In this document: positions 39,787 through 46,997 of the stretch, in pieces | How the letters are laid out: the number at the start of each line of letters is the position of its first letter | Position numbering within the stretch: the stretch's first letter is position 1 | Origin: a virus | Reading direction: 5' to 3' (one strand) | DNA: 61,094 bases | Virus record (IMG/VR): IMGVR_UViG_3300015373_000004 | Span: 1-61,094 of that record | Notes under the pieces: generated by a model | Seen by the model: the letters and a program-made list of their open reading frames with translations, nothing else | Database searches by the model: none | What the model was told of the DNA's origin: nothing | Position numbers and translations under genes: made by a program

Positions 39787-41078
39787 CCGTGAATCACGAC
39801 CCGGTAGGCGTTGAGTGCAGGCGCCGAACCGAATCGCACCGTGCAGGTGGTGGTTGAGGTGTTCTCGATGTCGGCGATCACGACGTCGTACGGAGCGGCG
39901 TTGTTGTAGACCTGTCCGATGATGTCCCTCGTGCCGAGGTTGTGCGTGATGACGAACGATGTGGCCGTTCCGTCGCCGAGGTTGGCGGCAACCTTGCGGG
40001 CGACCACTGCCGTGTCGACCGCGATGGTCGGGGAAGCACCGCCCGTGGAAGTGATGCCGGTGCCGGCTGTGATGGACGTAACGCCATCGGCTGGGCTGCG
40101 GATCAGCTGCCACGCCGTTCCGTCGTAGATGAAGGTCTCGCTGGTACCGGTGACGATGGCGACATCGCCTTCCTGAACCGTCAGAGCGTTCCGGGCCGTG
40201 TAGTCCGCGACCACAGAAACGTCGGTCAGGGACAGGTTCGGGAGCTGCGAGGTCGGAAGCTTTCCACCGGCATCCAGAGAAGCGACACCGTTGGCGGCAC
40301 CCAGCTGGCTGTCGTCAAGCTTCGCGTCGAGCGAGGTCTGCAGGTTGGCGACATCCGCGATGGTGTGCGTGTGTGACGTGTTCGCCTTGCCGTTCAGAGC
40401 AGTCTGAGTTGCAGTCGAGACCGGCTTGTTTGCATCGCTCGTGTTGTCGACGTTGGCAAGACCCACGTCGGACTTGGTCAGAGCGGTCCAGGCAGCCGAG
40501 CCGGTGGCAGCGCCAGCCTTGAGGAAGGTGGCTGCAGCCGGGGTCGTACCGAGACGAGCTACGTCGACCACGCCAGAAGCGAGGTCAGCAGCCGCGTGCG
40601 TGTGCGCGAGAGGCGTACGAGCGTCCGACAGGCGAGAGTCGTCTGCACGAACAGCCTTCGTCGTAGATACGACGCCGGAGGTGGTGAAGTCCACTGCGAT
40701 GGTGCGGCTCTGGTTGAGCTGACCACCACCAGCCAGACCGGTACCGGCAGAAATGAGGATGGTGTTGTCGGTCTTGCCAGCAAGCGCTGTGACCAAACCG
40801 GTCACATCCGCCTGAGCGATGGCCGCGTTGACGAACTCGGTGCCGCTCCAGCGAAGCACCTGACCGGTGGCCGGCGAGGTGACAGTCACGTCGCTCAGGT
40901 CAGTTGCGGACTGTGCCCCGAAGGTACCCCAAGAGGTACCATTATGGATCTGCGGCTTGGCAAGAGCCGTGTCGAAGTAGACCTGGCCGGCAACACCAGT
41001 TGGTGCGACGGCAAGGCTCTGCAACCTCATGTTCTGGGCTTCGTACTTGCTGAAGTCCAGGTTGTTGGCAAGCTTCAT
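39783..41078 (-). CDS. Main tail fibre / minor tail protein
   Basis: This 431-residue protein has an N-terminal attachment-like region (MKLANNLDFSKYEAQNMRLQSL), repeated short beta motifs (TDNTILISAGTGLAGGGQLNQSRTIAVDF, SHTHTIADVANLQTSLDAKL, SITAGTGITSTGGASPTIAVDT) and a C-terminal sandwich-like end. The repeats suggest a trimeric shaft. It is co-translated with fibre C and probably forms the side or central fibre. Confidence 0.8.
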   Translation of the reverse strand: MKLANNLDFSKYEAQNMRLQSLAVAPTGVAGQVYFDTALAKPQIHNGTSWGTFGAQSATDLSDVTVTSPATGQVLRWSGTEFVNAAIAQADVTGLVTALAGKTDNTILISAGTGLAGGGQLNQSRTIAVDFTTSGVVSTTKAVRADDSRLSDARTPLAHTHAAADLASGVVDVARLGTTPAAATFLKAGAATGSAAWTALTKSDVGLANVDNTSDANKPVSTATQTALNGKANTSHTHTIADVANLQTSLDAKLDDSQLGAANGVASLDAGGKLPTSQLPNLSLTDVSVVADYTARNALTVQEGDVAIVTGTSETFIYDGTAWQLIRSPADGVTSITAGTGITSTGGASPTIAVDTAVVARKVAANLGDGTATSFVITHNLGTRDIIGQVYNNAAPYDVVIADIENTSTTTCTVRFGSAPALNAYRVVIHG

Positions 41079-41094
41079 GGTTGTGGGGCTCCCC

Positions 41095-41445
41095 TCAGGT
41101 TAGGTACGCTCTCCCGGCAAAGGCGCCTCCGAACGTCGCTTGGACTGTGTTGTTGTCGATGTACTGAAGGTCTCCGAATACCTCGGTGCCCGCACTATCT
41201 ACGACGGTGACTTGTGGATAACGCCCTAGATTGTGATGGATTGTCCAGACCGCAGAAGCGACATCTTGGACAAACACAAAAGGCGTGATTGCACCTGCCA
41301 CACCAACCCCGCCAGCGTCGATAACGGCGCCAGCGCGGGTGGTGAGGAACAAGTGCTGCGTAGCTTGATCGATCCTTCCTGACACGACTCCGTCGGCCAG
41401 CTCTGCCTCGATCTCGGAGGCAGTCATTCCTGTTACTCTGGCCAT
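41095..41445 (-). CDS. Small tail fibre-like protein
   Basis: This 116-residue protein begins MARVTGMTASEIEAELADG, related to the start of 37951-38553. The C-terminal half (AVWTIHHNLGRYPQVTVVDSAGTEVFGDLQYIDNNTVQATFGG) is a beta domain typical of phage fibre tips. It is probably a minor tail component. Confidence 0.75.
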   Translation of the reverse strand: MARVTGMTASEIEAELADGVVSGRIDQATQHLFLTTRAGAVIDAGGVGVAGAITPFVFVQDVASAVWTIHHNLGRYPQVTVVDSAGTEVFGDLQYIDNNTVQATFGGAFAGRAYLT

Positions 41446-41461
41446 GACTCCTCCGTGCTAG

Positions 41462-42163
41462 TTACTTCTTGAGGCGGTCGGACAAGCGAAGCGGTCGAGC
41501 GATCTCGACCTGGACGATGTCTCGAGCTGGGGTGTACTTCACCACACCGCCACAGGCTCGAATGATTGCAACGTTGTTCACCCGAAGCTTCGGGGATGCG
41601 ATCACCATCGACAGAGAGTCGCCTCCGGCGTAGTGGTACTTCCGCGGGTCCCAGACCTTTTTGAGCAGAGCGTGCTCGTTTGGTCCGTCCTTCTCGTCGA
41701 TCTCGTCGAAGCCCCAGATGACGTGCCCGCGGAACGCCTTCTTCAGGCGGCGGGCATTGTCGAGGAACTTTGCCGTTGTCTCGTGCCGGCCGAGGTTGGC
41801 CTGGACGAGCCAGATCTTCGTGTGCTTGCCCGAGGGCCAGGTCACGAGAACCCGGACACCGATGAACTCGTGGTTGTCGATCGTCCCGTTGACAACCTTG
41901 GTCCTGAGAACTCGGAACTTGGCTCCATGAGGCGCCGTGTTGGCACCGACGTAGTCGATGCGGTGGCTCGCGAGTCGGCGACCGCCCCACGCTGGGAGCG
42001 GGCCGTGAGTGTTGTGGTCGGTCATGAGGACCGATGAGGTCCCCTTGGCGGCAAGCCTCGAAGCGCAGTCCTTCACGGCCTGATGGCAGTGTGCGCGGAC
42101 CGTCTTGGTTGCCTGGCGGTCGAGCGGGTAGTGAATCTTCAGTACCCCCAAAACATCTGCCAC
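41462..42163 (-). CDS. Endonuclease/exonuclease/phosphatase-like protein, apparently circularly permuted
   Basis: I choose the GTG at 42163 with AAAGGAG upstream, giving 233 residues. Residues 1-110 look like the second half of an EEP domain: IHYPLDRQATKTVRAHCHQAV, SSVLMTDHNTHG (Asp49, Asn51), ASHRIDYVGA, IDNHEF. Residues 111-233 look like the first half: IWLVQANLGR, NARRL, VIWGFDEIDEKD, DSLSMVIASPKL, TPARDIVQVEI. This family occurs in tail regions of actinobacteriophages, normally in the opposite order. It may hydrolyse phosphodiester or lipid phosphate substrates. Confidence 0.65.
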   Translation of the reverse strand: MADVLGVLKIHYPLDRQATKTVRAHCHQAVKDCASRLAAKGTSSVLMTDHNTHGPLPAWGGRRLASHRIDYVGANTAPHGAKFRVLRTKVVNGTIDNHEFIGVRVLVTWPSGKHTKIWLVQANLGRHETTAKFLDNARRLKKAFRGHVIWGFDEIDEKDGPNEHALLKKVWDPRKYHYAGGDSLSMVIASPKLRVNNVAIIRACGGVVKYTPARDIVQVEIARPLRLSDRLKK

Positions 42164-42320
42164 AGTTTCATCTCCTTTTACAAAAGTTAGAGTCCGTGTT
42201 TGGGTGCTTTTGCCCCCCGGAAGTTCATCGACTTCTACTTTTGGACTCCCCCGGGGCATTTTTTGGGGGACGGGCGATGCAGAGGGGGGTCCTTTTTTCG
42301 AGGACCCCCCCCCCTATCGA
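42164..42320 (-). other. GC-homopolymer intergenic region with strong hairpin
   Basis: No gene is seen. The region holds runs of G and C, including ten C at 42305-42314. A perfect 9-bp inverted pair GGGGGGTCC/GGACCCCCC lies at about 42285-42311. The minus-strand sequence near 42195 (AAACACGG, then CTCTAAC) partly matches the conserved promoter element. It may combine the terminator of 42321-42581 with a promoter for the fibre-head operon. Confidence 0.5.
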
Positions 42321-42581
42321 TCATACTTTCGTCGCTCGATCGTTCTTTCTCGGCTCTGATGCTCTTCGATAGATCCCTGTTGGATGTTCCTCGAGGATCT
42401 CGTCGATTGCAGCTTCGATTGCCGCTTCTTGATCGGCTTCGGACTGTTCATCTGACGTCACAGCGATGCGAGCGAGATAGCCAGGCGTGTCGTATCCCGC
42501 TGCACGATCCCATTCGAACCATTGAACCCATTGAGTAAATGGATCGAATGGATTGTCCGCCGTGGTGAGGCGCGATGCCAT
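42321..42581 (-). CDS. Conserved small phage protein
   Basis: The start at 42581 (MASRLTTADNPFDPFTQW) gives 86 residues. The pattern NPFDPFTQWVQWFEWDRAAGYDTPGYLARIAVTSDEQSEADQEAAIEAAIDEI is a familiar short actinobacteriophage protein encoded near structural genes. It is acidic and helical. Function unknown. Confidence 0.75.
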   Translation of the reverse strand: MASRLTTADNPFDPFTQWVQWFEWDRAAGYDTPGYLARIAVTSDEQSEADQEAAIEAAIDEILEEHPTGIYRRASEPRKNDRATKV

Positions 42582-42615
42582 GTGTCTCACTCCTTTCTTT
42601 GCATCGTTGTGTGTT

Positions 42616-45396
42616 CTAGCCAGCCATCCCACGTCTCAGTGTGGACAGGGAGACGCCCAGTTCCTCGGCGATCTCTGCCTGTGTGTAGCCAGCATTGGCC
42701 AGTGCCCTTGCTCTGCTCACCTTGGTTGGTGCCATGATCACTGCACTCTTCGGTGTAGCCAATTGCTTGACTACCTCGATGTCTGCATTGTCCAGGATGG
42801 ACTTCAGCTTGGTGTGCGTGATGGCACCAGCCTGGATTGCATTCCACTCTTCTTGCGTGAGTGGTGAGTCAGGCGATCCGATCTGCTTCTTGTCTGCACC
42901 AGTCCTGGCTCTAGCCTTCTTCAGCTCCTGTGATGAGAGCTTCTTGATCTGGTCACTATCCAGGTTGGGGTTCTCTGCACGGCGTAGCTTGATCTGTGCA
43001 TTGGCAATGACCTGAGCCTGACGTTCAAGAGGAGCGTTCTTCAGTGCCGTGTTGAGCTTGGCATTGAGGGAGGCTACCTCTTTGGCATAGGTCTGCTTGG
43101 CACTGGGGCTATAAGGAAGGGGCTTGGTGTTGTTAACCAATTCCATCCTTGCCTGATTGGCCAAGTCCCTGACCTGGTTCGAGTAGTTGGCGTACAGAAT
43201 CTCGACCGGGGTCTTCTTTGCACCGACCAGCTTATGTGCATCGTCGAGAGGACGGACCTGTCCATCCACAACCTCTACAGCACCACGTTGCATCTTCCTT
43301 GTCTTCGGAACCTTGACATAGGTGACTTCTCCTGTGTCCTTGTTCGTGACCTTCTTGGAGGCCAGCTTGTTCGTCGGAACGAAGATGAGACGACCCGTCT
43401 TAGGATCGATAGGACCGCCATCACTCATGGGCCTTGGCTTGAAGTCGGGGACCTCACGATCTCCAGTACTTCTAGACAGCAGTGTTGCTGCTCCACCTTG
43501 AGGATGCTCAGGTGTCACCTGATACTTCTTCTTGAGGGCAGAGATCCCATTGTCGAGTGCAGACTGACGGTAGTTCAGACCGTGCTTCTCAGCATCGATG
43601 ACAACCATGGAGTGGCGTACTGCCTGTGCCAGTTCCTGATGCGTGGCACCAGCGATTGTCATGTCAGTGATGAGGTTAGAGATCTTCCCCATCTCGGTCT
43701 GAGTGTTGCTCATCTTCTTCATTCCTGGATAGCCAGGATAGAAGCGCTGAGGATCGAAACCCTTCAGCCCAGGAAGAGGCGGTTCAGTACTGATGCGTTT
43801 GTGGTTGTTGGGAATCACCACGACCGTGTCGCCGTCGAAGTCGGCACCAGAGAGGCGTGCAGCCACTCTGTGGTTGATGCCTACTGCAGCGGTGACATTG
43901 CCCAGCATCTTCCTTGCCTGAGCGTTCCTGTTGTTGACAGTGAGCTCAGGGATCTCGAACTTACCACCGTGAGGATAGCGAATCAGTACGACCGATTCTC
44001 CATCACGATAGTTGGGTGCGTAGATCTCGTGTTCCTTCAGAGAGTTGATCGGAAGAATCACGTGGGTCTTCTGCCTCGGCATGGCAGCAGCCTTGAGGTG
44101 CACGGCTGAAGAATCCATGTCGTCGGCATAGGACTGAAGAAGCTTGGCCCTGACGGTCGGGTTGTTCAGAGCCAGGATCTCGTCAAGCTGCGCCTTCTTC
44201 TTGGCGTAGGTGACATCGAGCTGACCCTTGATGAGCTCAGGTCGCTGCTTTGACAACATCTGAGAAGCCAGGTTACGAGACCAGTCATCCCAGGTTGCTT
44301 CCTCGTTGACGAGGTTGACAGCAGACTTAAGCTTTCCCTTGAGCGGTCCAGAGTCGTGAGTGATCTGACGATTGATGCTTGATCCGAACGGATTCGACGG
44401 ATCGTCCTTCTGGATCGGCTTGAGAACGGTGTTGTCCTTAGGACCGAGCATTGGCGTGCCCTTGGACTTGTTCGTGTTGAACTGGATGTCGACACCTGGA
44501 GGAAGATCGTCCTTGAGAACGGCCATGCCCTTCAGGTAGTGAGAGCCATCGACCAGGATTCGAGCCTGAGCGTAGTGCGTACCGCCCATGTCGAGATCCT
44601 TTGCGCCAGGACGGATGTACATGACACCGTCGGCCTGGTCTCCACCATCCTCTTTATATTTGATCTGGACTCGCTTTGAGCTGATCGAAAGAGGGGGCTG
44701 AGGCTCGGTCCACTTACGACCGCCGTCTTCACTCCAAGCCTGGAGAGGAACGATCTTGTCTCGGTTCTGCATGACGTCCTTCCACTCAGTTCCAGGAGGA
44801 GCCAGAACCTTCGTGGTGGTGTCGTGCTGAGTTCCAACCTGAGGCACGGCAACCTTGTGTACCGTGTAACCCTCTGCTTCGAGGACCGCGACGGCGGTGT
44901 CGAACTTGGTTCGAGCCATGCCGATCTGGTTCTCCACACCCTTGCCGATGTCGATGAAGCCGTCCTTGTCGACTCGACCACGAAGCATGTCAGACGTGGC
45001 GGTAAGTACATCCGCCTTGTCACGAGCACCGGGAGCGAGAAGAGCACGAACTGTGGATTCCTTCGACTTACTGCCGTACATCTTCTCGGCAATAGCGCTG
45101 TTGGACAGTCCCTTAGCCTTCAAACGCTCGGCCTGAGAGATGTCAGCAGCCTTCTTGGCGTTGCCGGCGATCGAGATCGTCGCGCGAAGGTGCGTGGTGT
45201 TGAACGGGTGCTCCTCGGTGGAGAACGACTTTGCAATCTCGGCGTCAGAGAGCCCCTTCTTGCGAAGATCGTCAATGATTCCGAGGAAAGTCGTTCCACG
45301 CTCTTCTGGAGTCTGGCCAGACCCCCAGGGATAGCGTCCCGACTTGCGCTTCACACCATAGTGGTACAGCTCGTGATCTTCCTCGTCGATTAGCAA
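42616..45396 (-). CDS. Two-barrel RNA polymerase-like protein with DFDGD motif and HYGVK-type tag
   Basis: The 926-residue protein carries GINHRVAARLSGADFDGDTVVVIPNN with DFDGD at 519-523, the metal-binding signature of the RNA polymerase beta-prime and YonO/QDE-1-like families. Just upstream, VVLIRYPHGGKFEIPELTVNN parallels the segment preceding NADFDGD in beta-prime. The N-terminus (ELYHYGVKRKSGRYPWGSG) resembles the tag of two head-operon proteins. Helix-turn-helix-like blocks lie near 46-60, 96-118 and at the C-terminus (GYTQAEIAEELGVSLSTLRRGM). It may be a virion-delivered or late RNA polymerase. The lysines of the partner barrel cannot be assigned by eye. Confidence 0.75.
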   Translation of the reverse strand: MLIDEEDHELYHYGVKRKSGRYPWGSGQTPEERGTTFLGIIDDLRKKGLSDAEIAKSFSTEEHPFNTTHLRATISIAGNAKKAADISQAERLKAKGLSNSAIAEKMYGSKSKESTVRALLAPGARDKADVLTATSDMLRGRVDKDGFIDIGKGVENQIGMARTKFDTAVAVLEAEGYTVHKVAVPQVGTQHDTTTKVLAPPGTEWKDVMQNRDKIVPLQAWSEDGGRKWTEPQPPLSISSKRVQIKYKEDGGDQADGVMYIRPGAKDLDMGGTHYAQARILVDGSHYLKGMAVLKDDLPPGVDIQFNTNKSKGTPMLGPKDNTVLKPIQKDDPSNPFGSSINRQITHDSGPLKGKLKSAVNLVNEEATWDDWSRNLASQMLSKQRPELIKGQLDVTYAKKKAQLDEILALNNPTVRAKLLQSYADDMDSSAVHLKAAAMPRQKTHVILPINSLKEHEIYAPNYRDGESVVLIRYPHGGKFEIPELTVNNRNAQARKMLGNVTAAVGINHRVAARLSGADFDGDTVVVIPNNHKRISTEPPLPGLKGFDPQRFYPGYPGMKKMSNTQTEMGKISNLITDMTIAGATHQELAQAVRHSMVVIDAEKHGLNYRQSALDNGISALKKKYQVTPEHPQGGAATLLSRSTGDREVPDFKPRPMSDGGPIDPKTGRLIFVPTNKLASKKVTNKDTGEVTYVKVPKTRKMQRGAVEVVDGQVRPLDDAHKLVGAKKTPVEILYANYSNQVRDLANQARMELVNNTKPLPYSPSAKQTYAKEVASLNAKLNTALKNAPLERQAQVIANAQIKLRRAENPNLDSDQIKKLSSQELKKARARTGADKKQIGSPDSPLTQEEWNAIQAGAITHTKLKSILDNADIEVVKQLATPKSAVIMAPTKVSRARALANAGYTQAEIAEELGVSLSTLRRGMAG

Positions 45397-45431
45397 CTAT
45401 TTCACCCCCTTGAGAGTCGTAGGAAGGTTGC

Positions 45432-46013
45432 TCAAAGGCCGGCGGCCTCAAGACGCATCGCGTTGATGCGCTTGTCGAAGATCTTGATCTTCTCCATGAT
45501 GTGAGTGATGACATCAGGGTCGCCCATCTGGACGTGTGCCTCGTCACTCTGGTAGATCCGCCACTCCATGTCGATCTCGAACGGCTTGATCCGGTACTCG
45601 AGGCAGAAGAAGGCCCCGTAGACGTCGAGCTGGCTGAAGGACGCGGGGTTGATACCCGTCTTCAGGTCATGAACCCGGAGCTTCATCCGACCTCGCTCCT
45701 GACGGAACGAAATCGCATCCGCAGTGCCGTAGGCATTGTCCGAGTAAAACAGGATCTGCTCGGGGGTCATCCGGAAGCCGATAGCGTCGTTGACGTACCG
45801 GTTCAAGGTCTGCTCGCTTCGAGGGAGCTTGACTCCCTCTCGGATCAGATCGGCCGCAAGCTTGTGAAGCCTCGTCCCCTTTTCGGCCGCAAGGGATGTC
45901 GAGAAGACAGCATCGAGCTTGTCTTCGTCGTAGTTGAGCCACGCATACTTGCTAGCGGATAGGAACGCGTGAGATCCGGCATTCGCTAGAGCGTAGTGTT
46001 TGTTGAAGTGCAT
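45432..46013 (-). CDS. RecB/Cas4-like PD-(D/E)XK nuclease
   Basis: The start at 46013 (MHFNKHYALANAGSH...) gives 193 residues. Motifs in order: FLSASKYAWLN, GTRLHKLAADLI (His50), YGTADAISF (Asp99), LRVHDLKTG (Asp116, Lys118) and QLDVYGAFFCLEY. These are the core of RecB-family exonucleases. It would process phage DNA ends in replication or recombination. No Cas4-type iron-sulfur cysteine set is visible. The gene overlaps the VRR-NUC gene by 62 bases. Confidence 0.85.
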   Translation of the reverse strand: MHFNKHYALANAGSHAFLSASKYAWLNYDEDKLDAVFSTSLAAEKGTRLHKLAADLIREGVKLPRSEQTLNRYVNDAIGFRMTPEQILFYSDNAYGTADAISFRQERGRMKLRVHDLKTGINPASFSQLDVYGAFFCLEYRIKPFEIDMEWRIYQSDEAHVQMGDPDVITHIMEKIKIFDKRINAMRLEAAGL

Positions 46014-46281
46014 CCAAGACTTCCTGTTCGTTTTCAGGGTAGATGAAGGCAGAGAACGACCAGCCGTTGAATTTCTCAACGTAGTATGGCTGGTTTGGTC
46101 TCGGTGGTTCGTCTGCCGACTTCTTCACCTCGAGAATGGCCCATCGGTCGTAGTAGAGGACCAGAAGGTCGGGAATACCTTGACGGTAGTTCGCGTCGAG
46201 CTTCTGAATCACGCATCCGGGCAGGCGCTTCTGGATTTCGGAGATGACGTGCGGCTGGTAATCGCGCTCGCGCTTGCCCAT
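45952..46281 (-). CDS. VRR-NUC domain nuclease
   Basis: The start at 46281 (MGKRERDYQPHVISEIQKRL) has AAGGAGG upstream, giving 109 residues. The core IQKLDANYRQGIPDLLVLYYDRWAILEVKKS contains Asp38, Glu51 and Lys53 of the VRR-NUC active site. These enzymes cut branched DNA and often accompany phage helicases. Promoter-like 46311-46345 lies upstream. Confidence 0.85.
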   Translation of the reverse strand: MGKRERDYQPHVISEIQKRLPGCVIQKLDANYRQGIPDLLVLYYDRWAILEVKKSADEPPRPNQPYYVEKFNGWSFSAFIYPENEQEVLDALQQTLRSSECRISRVPIR

Positions 46282-46310
46282 GATCCTCCTTAGGTCAAAA
46301 ACATAAGGCT

Positions 46311-46345
46311 TGGTCTCATCCCTTTCATTATAATCCGCGTTTTTC
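46311..46345 (-). promoter_or_regulatory. TATAAT promoter with GATGAGACCA element
   Basis: The minus strand reads AAAACGCGGATTATAATG, then GGGATGAGACCA. A perfect TATAAT is combined with the GATGAGACCA and AAACrCGG blocks of the conserved element, but with longer spacing. It drives the VRR-NUC gene. Confidence 0.65.
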
Positions 46346-46373
46346 ATTCTACTAAATAAGTACTTACCCGTAT

Positions 46374-46384
46374 AGTTAAGAAAT
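46374..46384. repeat. Inverted repeat flanking HNH gene, left arm
   Basis: AGTTAAGAAAT here is the exact reverse complement of 46835-46845. The two arms bracket the HNH gene. Confidence 0.55.
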
Positions 46385-46795
46385 GTCCACGTTGTAGTTT
46401 TCTGGATTTGCGTGGCGCTTCCAGCGTGCCACCCAGAGGAGATTGGTTGGGTGAACATTCGTCAGGTCGTTGTCGTGGTGGACAACGTCGTAGTACTGGT
46501 CCTGGTCGCCTGGCCCTGCGTGGAAGTGATGACAGATCAGTCTCGCAAGACCCAGAGTCTTCTGCACGCCTTCGTCGTTGACCAGGCCAATGCTCAAGCG
46601 GCCCGTGCTGTTCATGTGAGGCCTCACGACGCGTGCGCGCTGGATGTTGATGACGCTGCCATCGTTGGCGATGGTGTAGCGGCTGAATCCCTCGATGGTG
46701 CGTAGCTCGCCTCGCTGTAGCCTTGTGTAGAGACTGACCTTCTCGTAGTCTCGTCGGGAGGAATAGTACCGATCCTCCGCTTCGTCGTAGTACAT
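46376..46795 (-). CDS. NUMOD4/HNH homing-type endonuclease
   Basis: The start at 46795 (MYYDEAEDRYYSSRRD) gives 139 residues. The N-terminal part contains IEGFSRYTIANDGSVINIQ (NUMOD4-like). The C-terminal part contains the HNH core LARLICHHFHAG...YYDVVHHDNDLTNVHPTNLLWV. Free-standing homing endonucleases of this kind spread between phages. Its AT-rich surroundings and flanking inverted repeat agree with insertion. Confidence 0.85.
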   Translation of the reverse strand: MYYDEAEDRYYSSRRDYEKVSLYTRLQRGELRTIEGFSRYTIANDGSVINIQRARVVRPHMNSTGRLSIGLVNDEGVQKTLGLARLICHHFHAGPGDQDQYYDVVHHDNDLTNVHPTNLLWVARWKRHANPENYNVDIS

Positions 46796-46834
46796 CCGTT
46801 CCTTTCGTCGTATGGGTGTGCGTGTGCGTAAAAA

Positions 46835-46845
46835 ATTTCTTAACT
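46835..46845. repeat. Inverted repeat flanking HNH gene, right arm
   Basis: ATTTCTTAACT, exact reverse complement of 46374-46384. Confidence 0.55.
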
Positions 46846-46859
46846 TCACCACAGAAACG

Positions 46860-46900
46860 AAGTAAGTATATACCTATAGGTTGGGGGTATATACTTACTT
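46860..46900. repeat. 15-bp perfect inverted repeat
   Basis: AAGTAAGTATATACC at 46860-46874 and its exact reverse complement at 46886-46900 flank an 11-base loop. A related half-site (AAGTACTTAC) lies near 46364. Confidence 0.85.
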
Positions 46901-46954
46901 TATATTTCTATAGCAATTAAAAAAAAAAGACACACACACACAAGGATTTTGCCG

Positions 46955-46997
46955 AAAGGGGGCCCGAATCTGCGTTTCCGCAGGTCAGACCCCCTTT
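46955..46997 (-). terminator. Intrinsic terminator of the SF2 helicase gene
   Basis: Outer stem AAAGGGGG/CCCCCTTT encloses an inner CTGCG/CGCAG hairpin, directly after the helicase stop. Confidence 0.75.

Larger units (their letters stand above)
46796..46997. other. AT-rich intergenic block, candidate origin or control region
   Basis: This gap is markedly AT-rich in a GC-rich genome. It holds a 15-bp perfect inverted repeat (46860-46874 with 46886-46900), a run of about ten A (46919-46928), a CA repeat (about 46930-46942) and the terminator of the SF2 helicase. I see no gene. A replication origin or operator is plausible. Confidence 0.55.

Noticed and set aside
39058-40113. Extension of fibre C to 40113
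   Set aside because: The extra N-terminal sequence is His/Arg-rich shadow of the main fibre gene. The ATG at 39786 overlaps the upstream stop, as is typical here.
43871-43900. Reading the DFDGD motif as a generic acidic repeat
   Set aside because: The flanking residues (SGA before, TVVVIPNN after) and the preceding RYP...EIPELTVNN segment follow the polymerase pattern too closely for a random acidic run.
45432-46013. Cas4 as part of a phage CRISPR system
   Set aside because: The PD-(D/E)XK motifs are present, but the four iron-sulfur cysteines and other cas genes are missing. A RecB-like recombination nuclease is the safer call.
46930-46942. CA dinucleotide run as a CRISPR or tandem repeat locus
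   Set aside because: It is a short microsatellite without spacers. No CRISPR array or cas gene is seen anywhere in the window.
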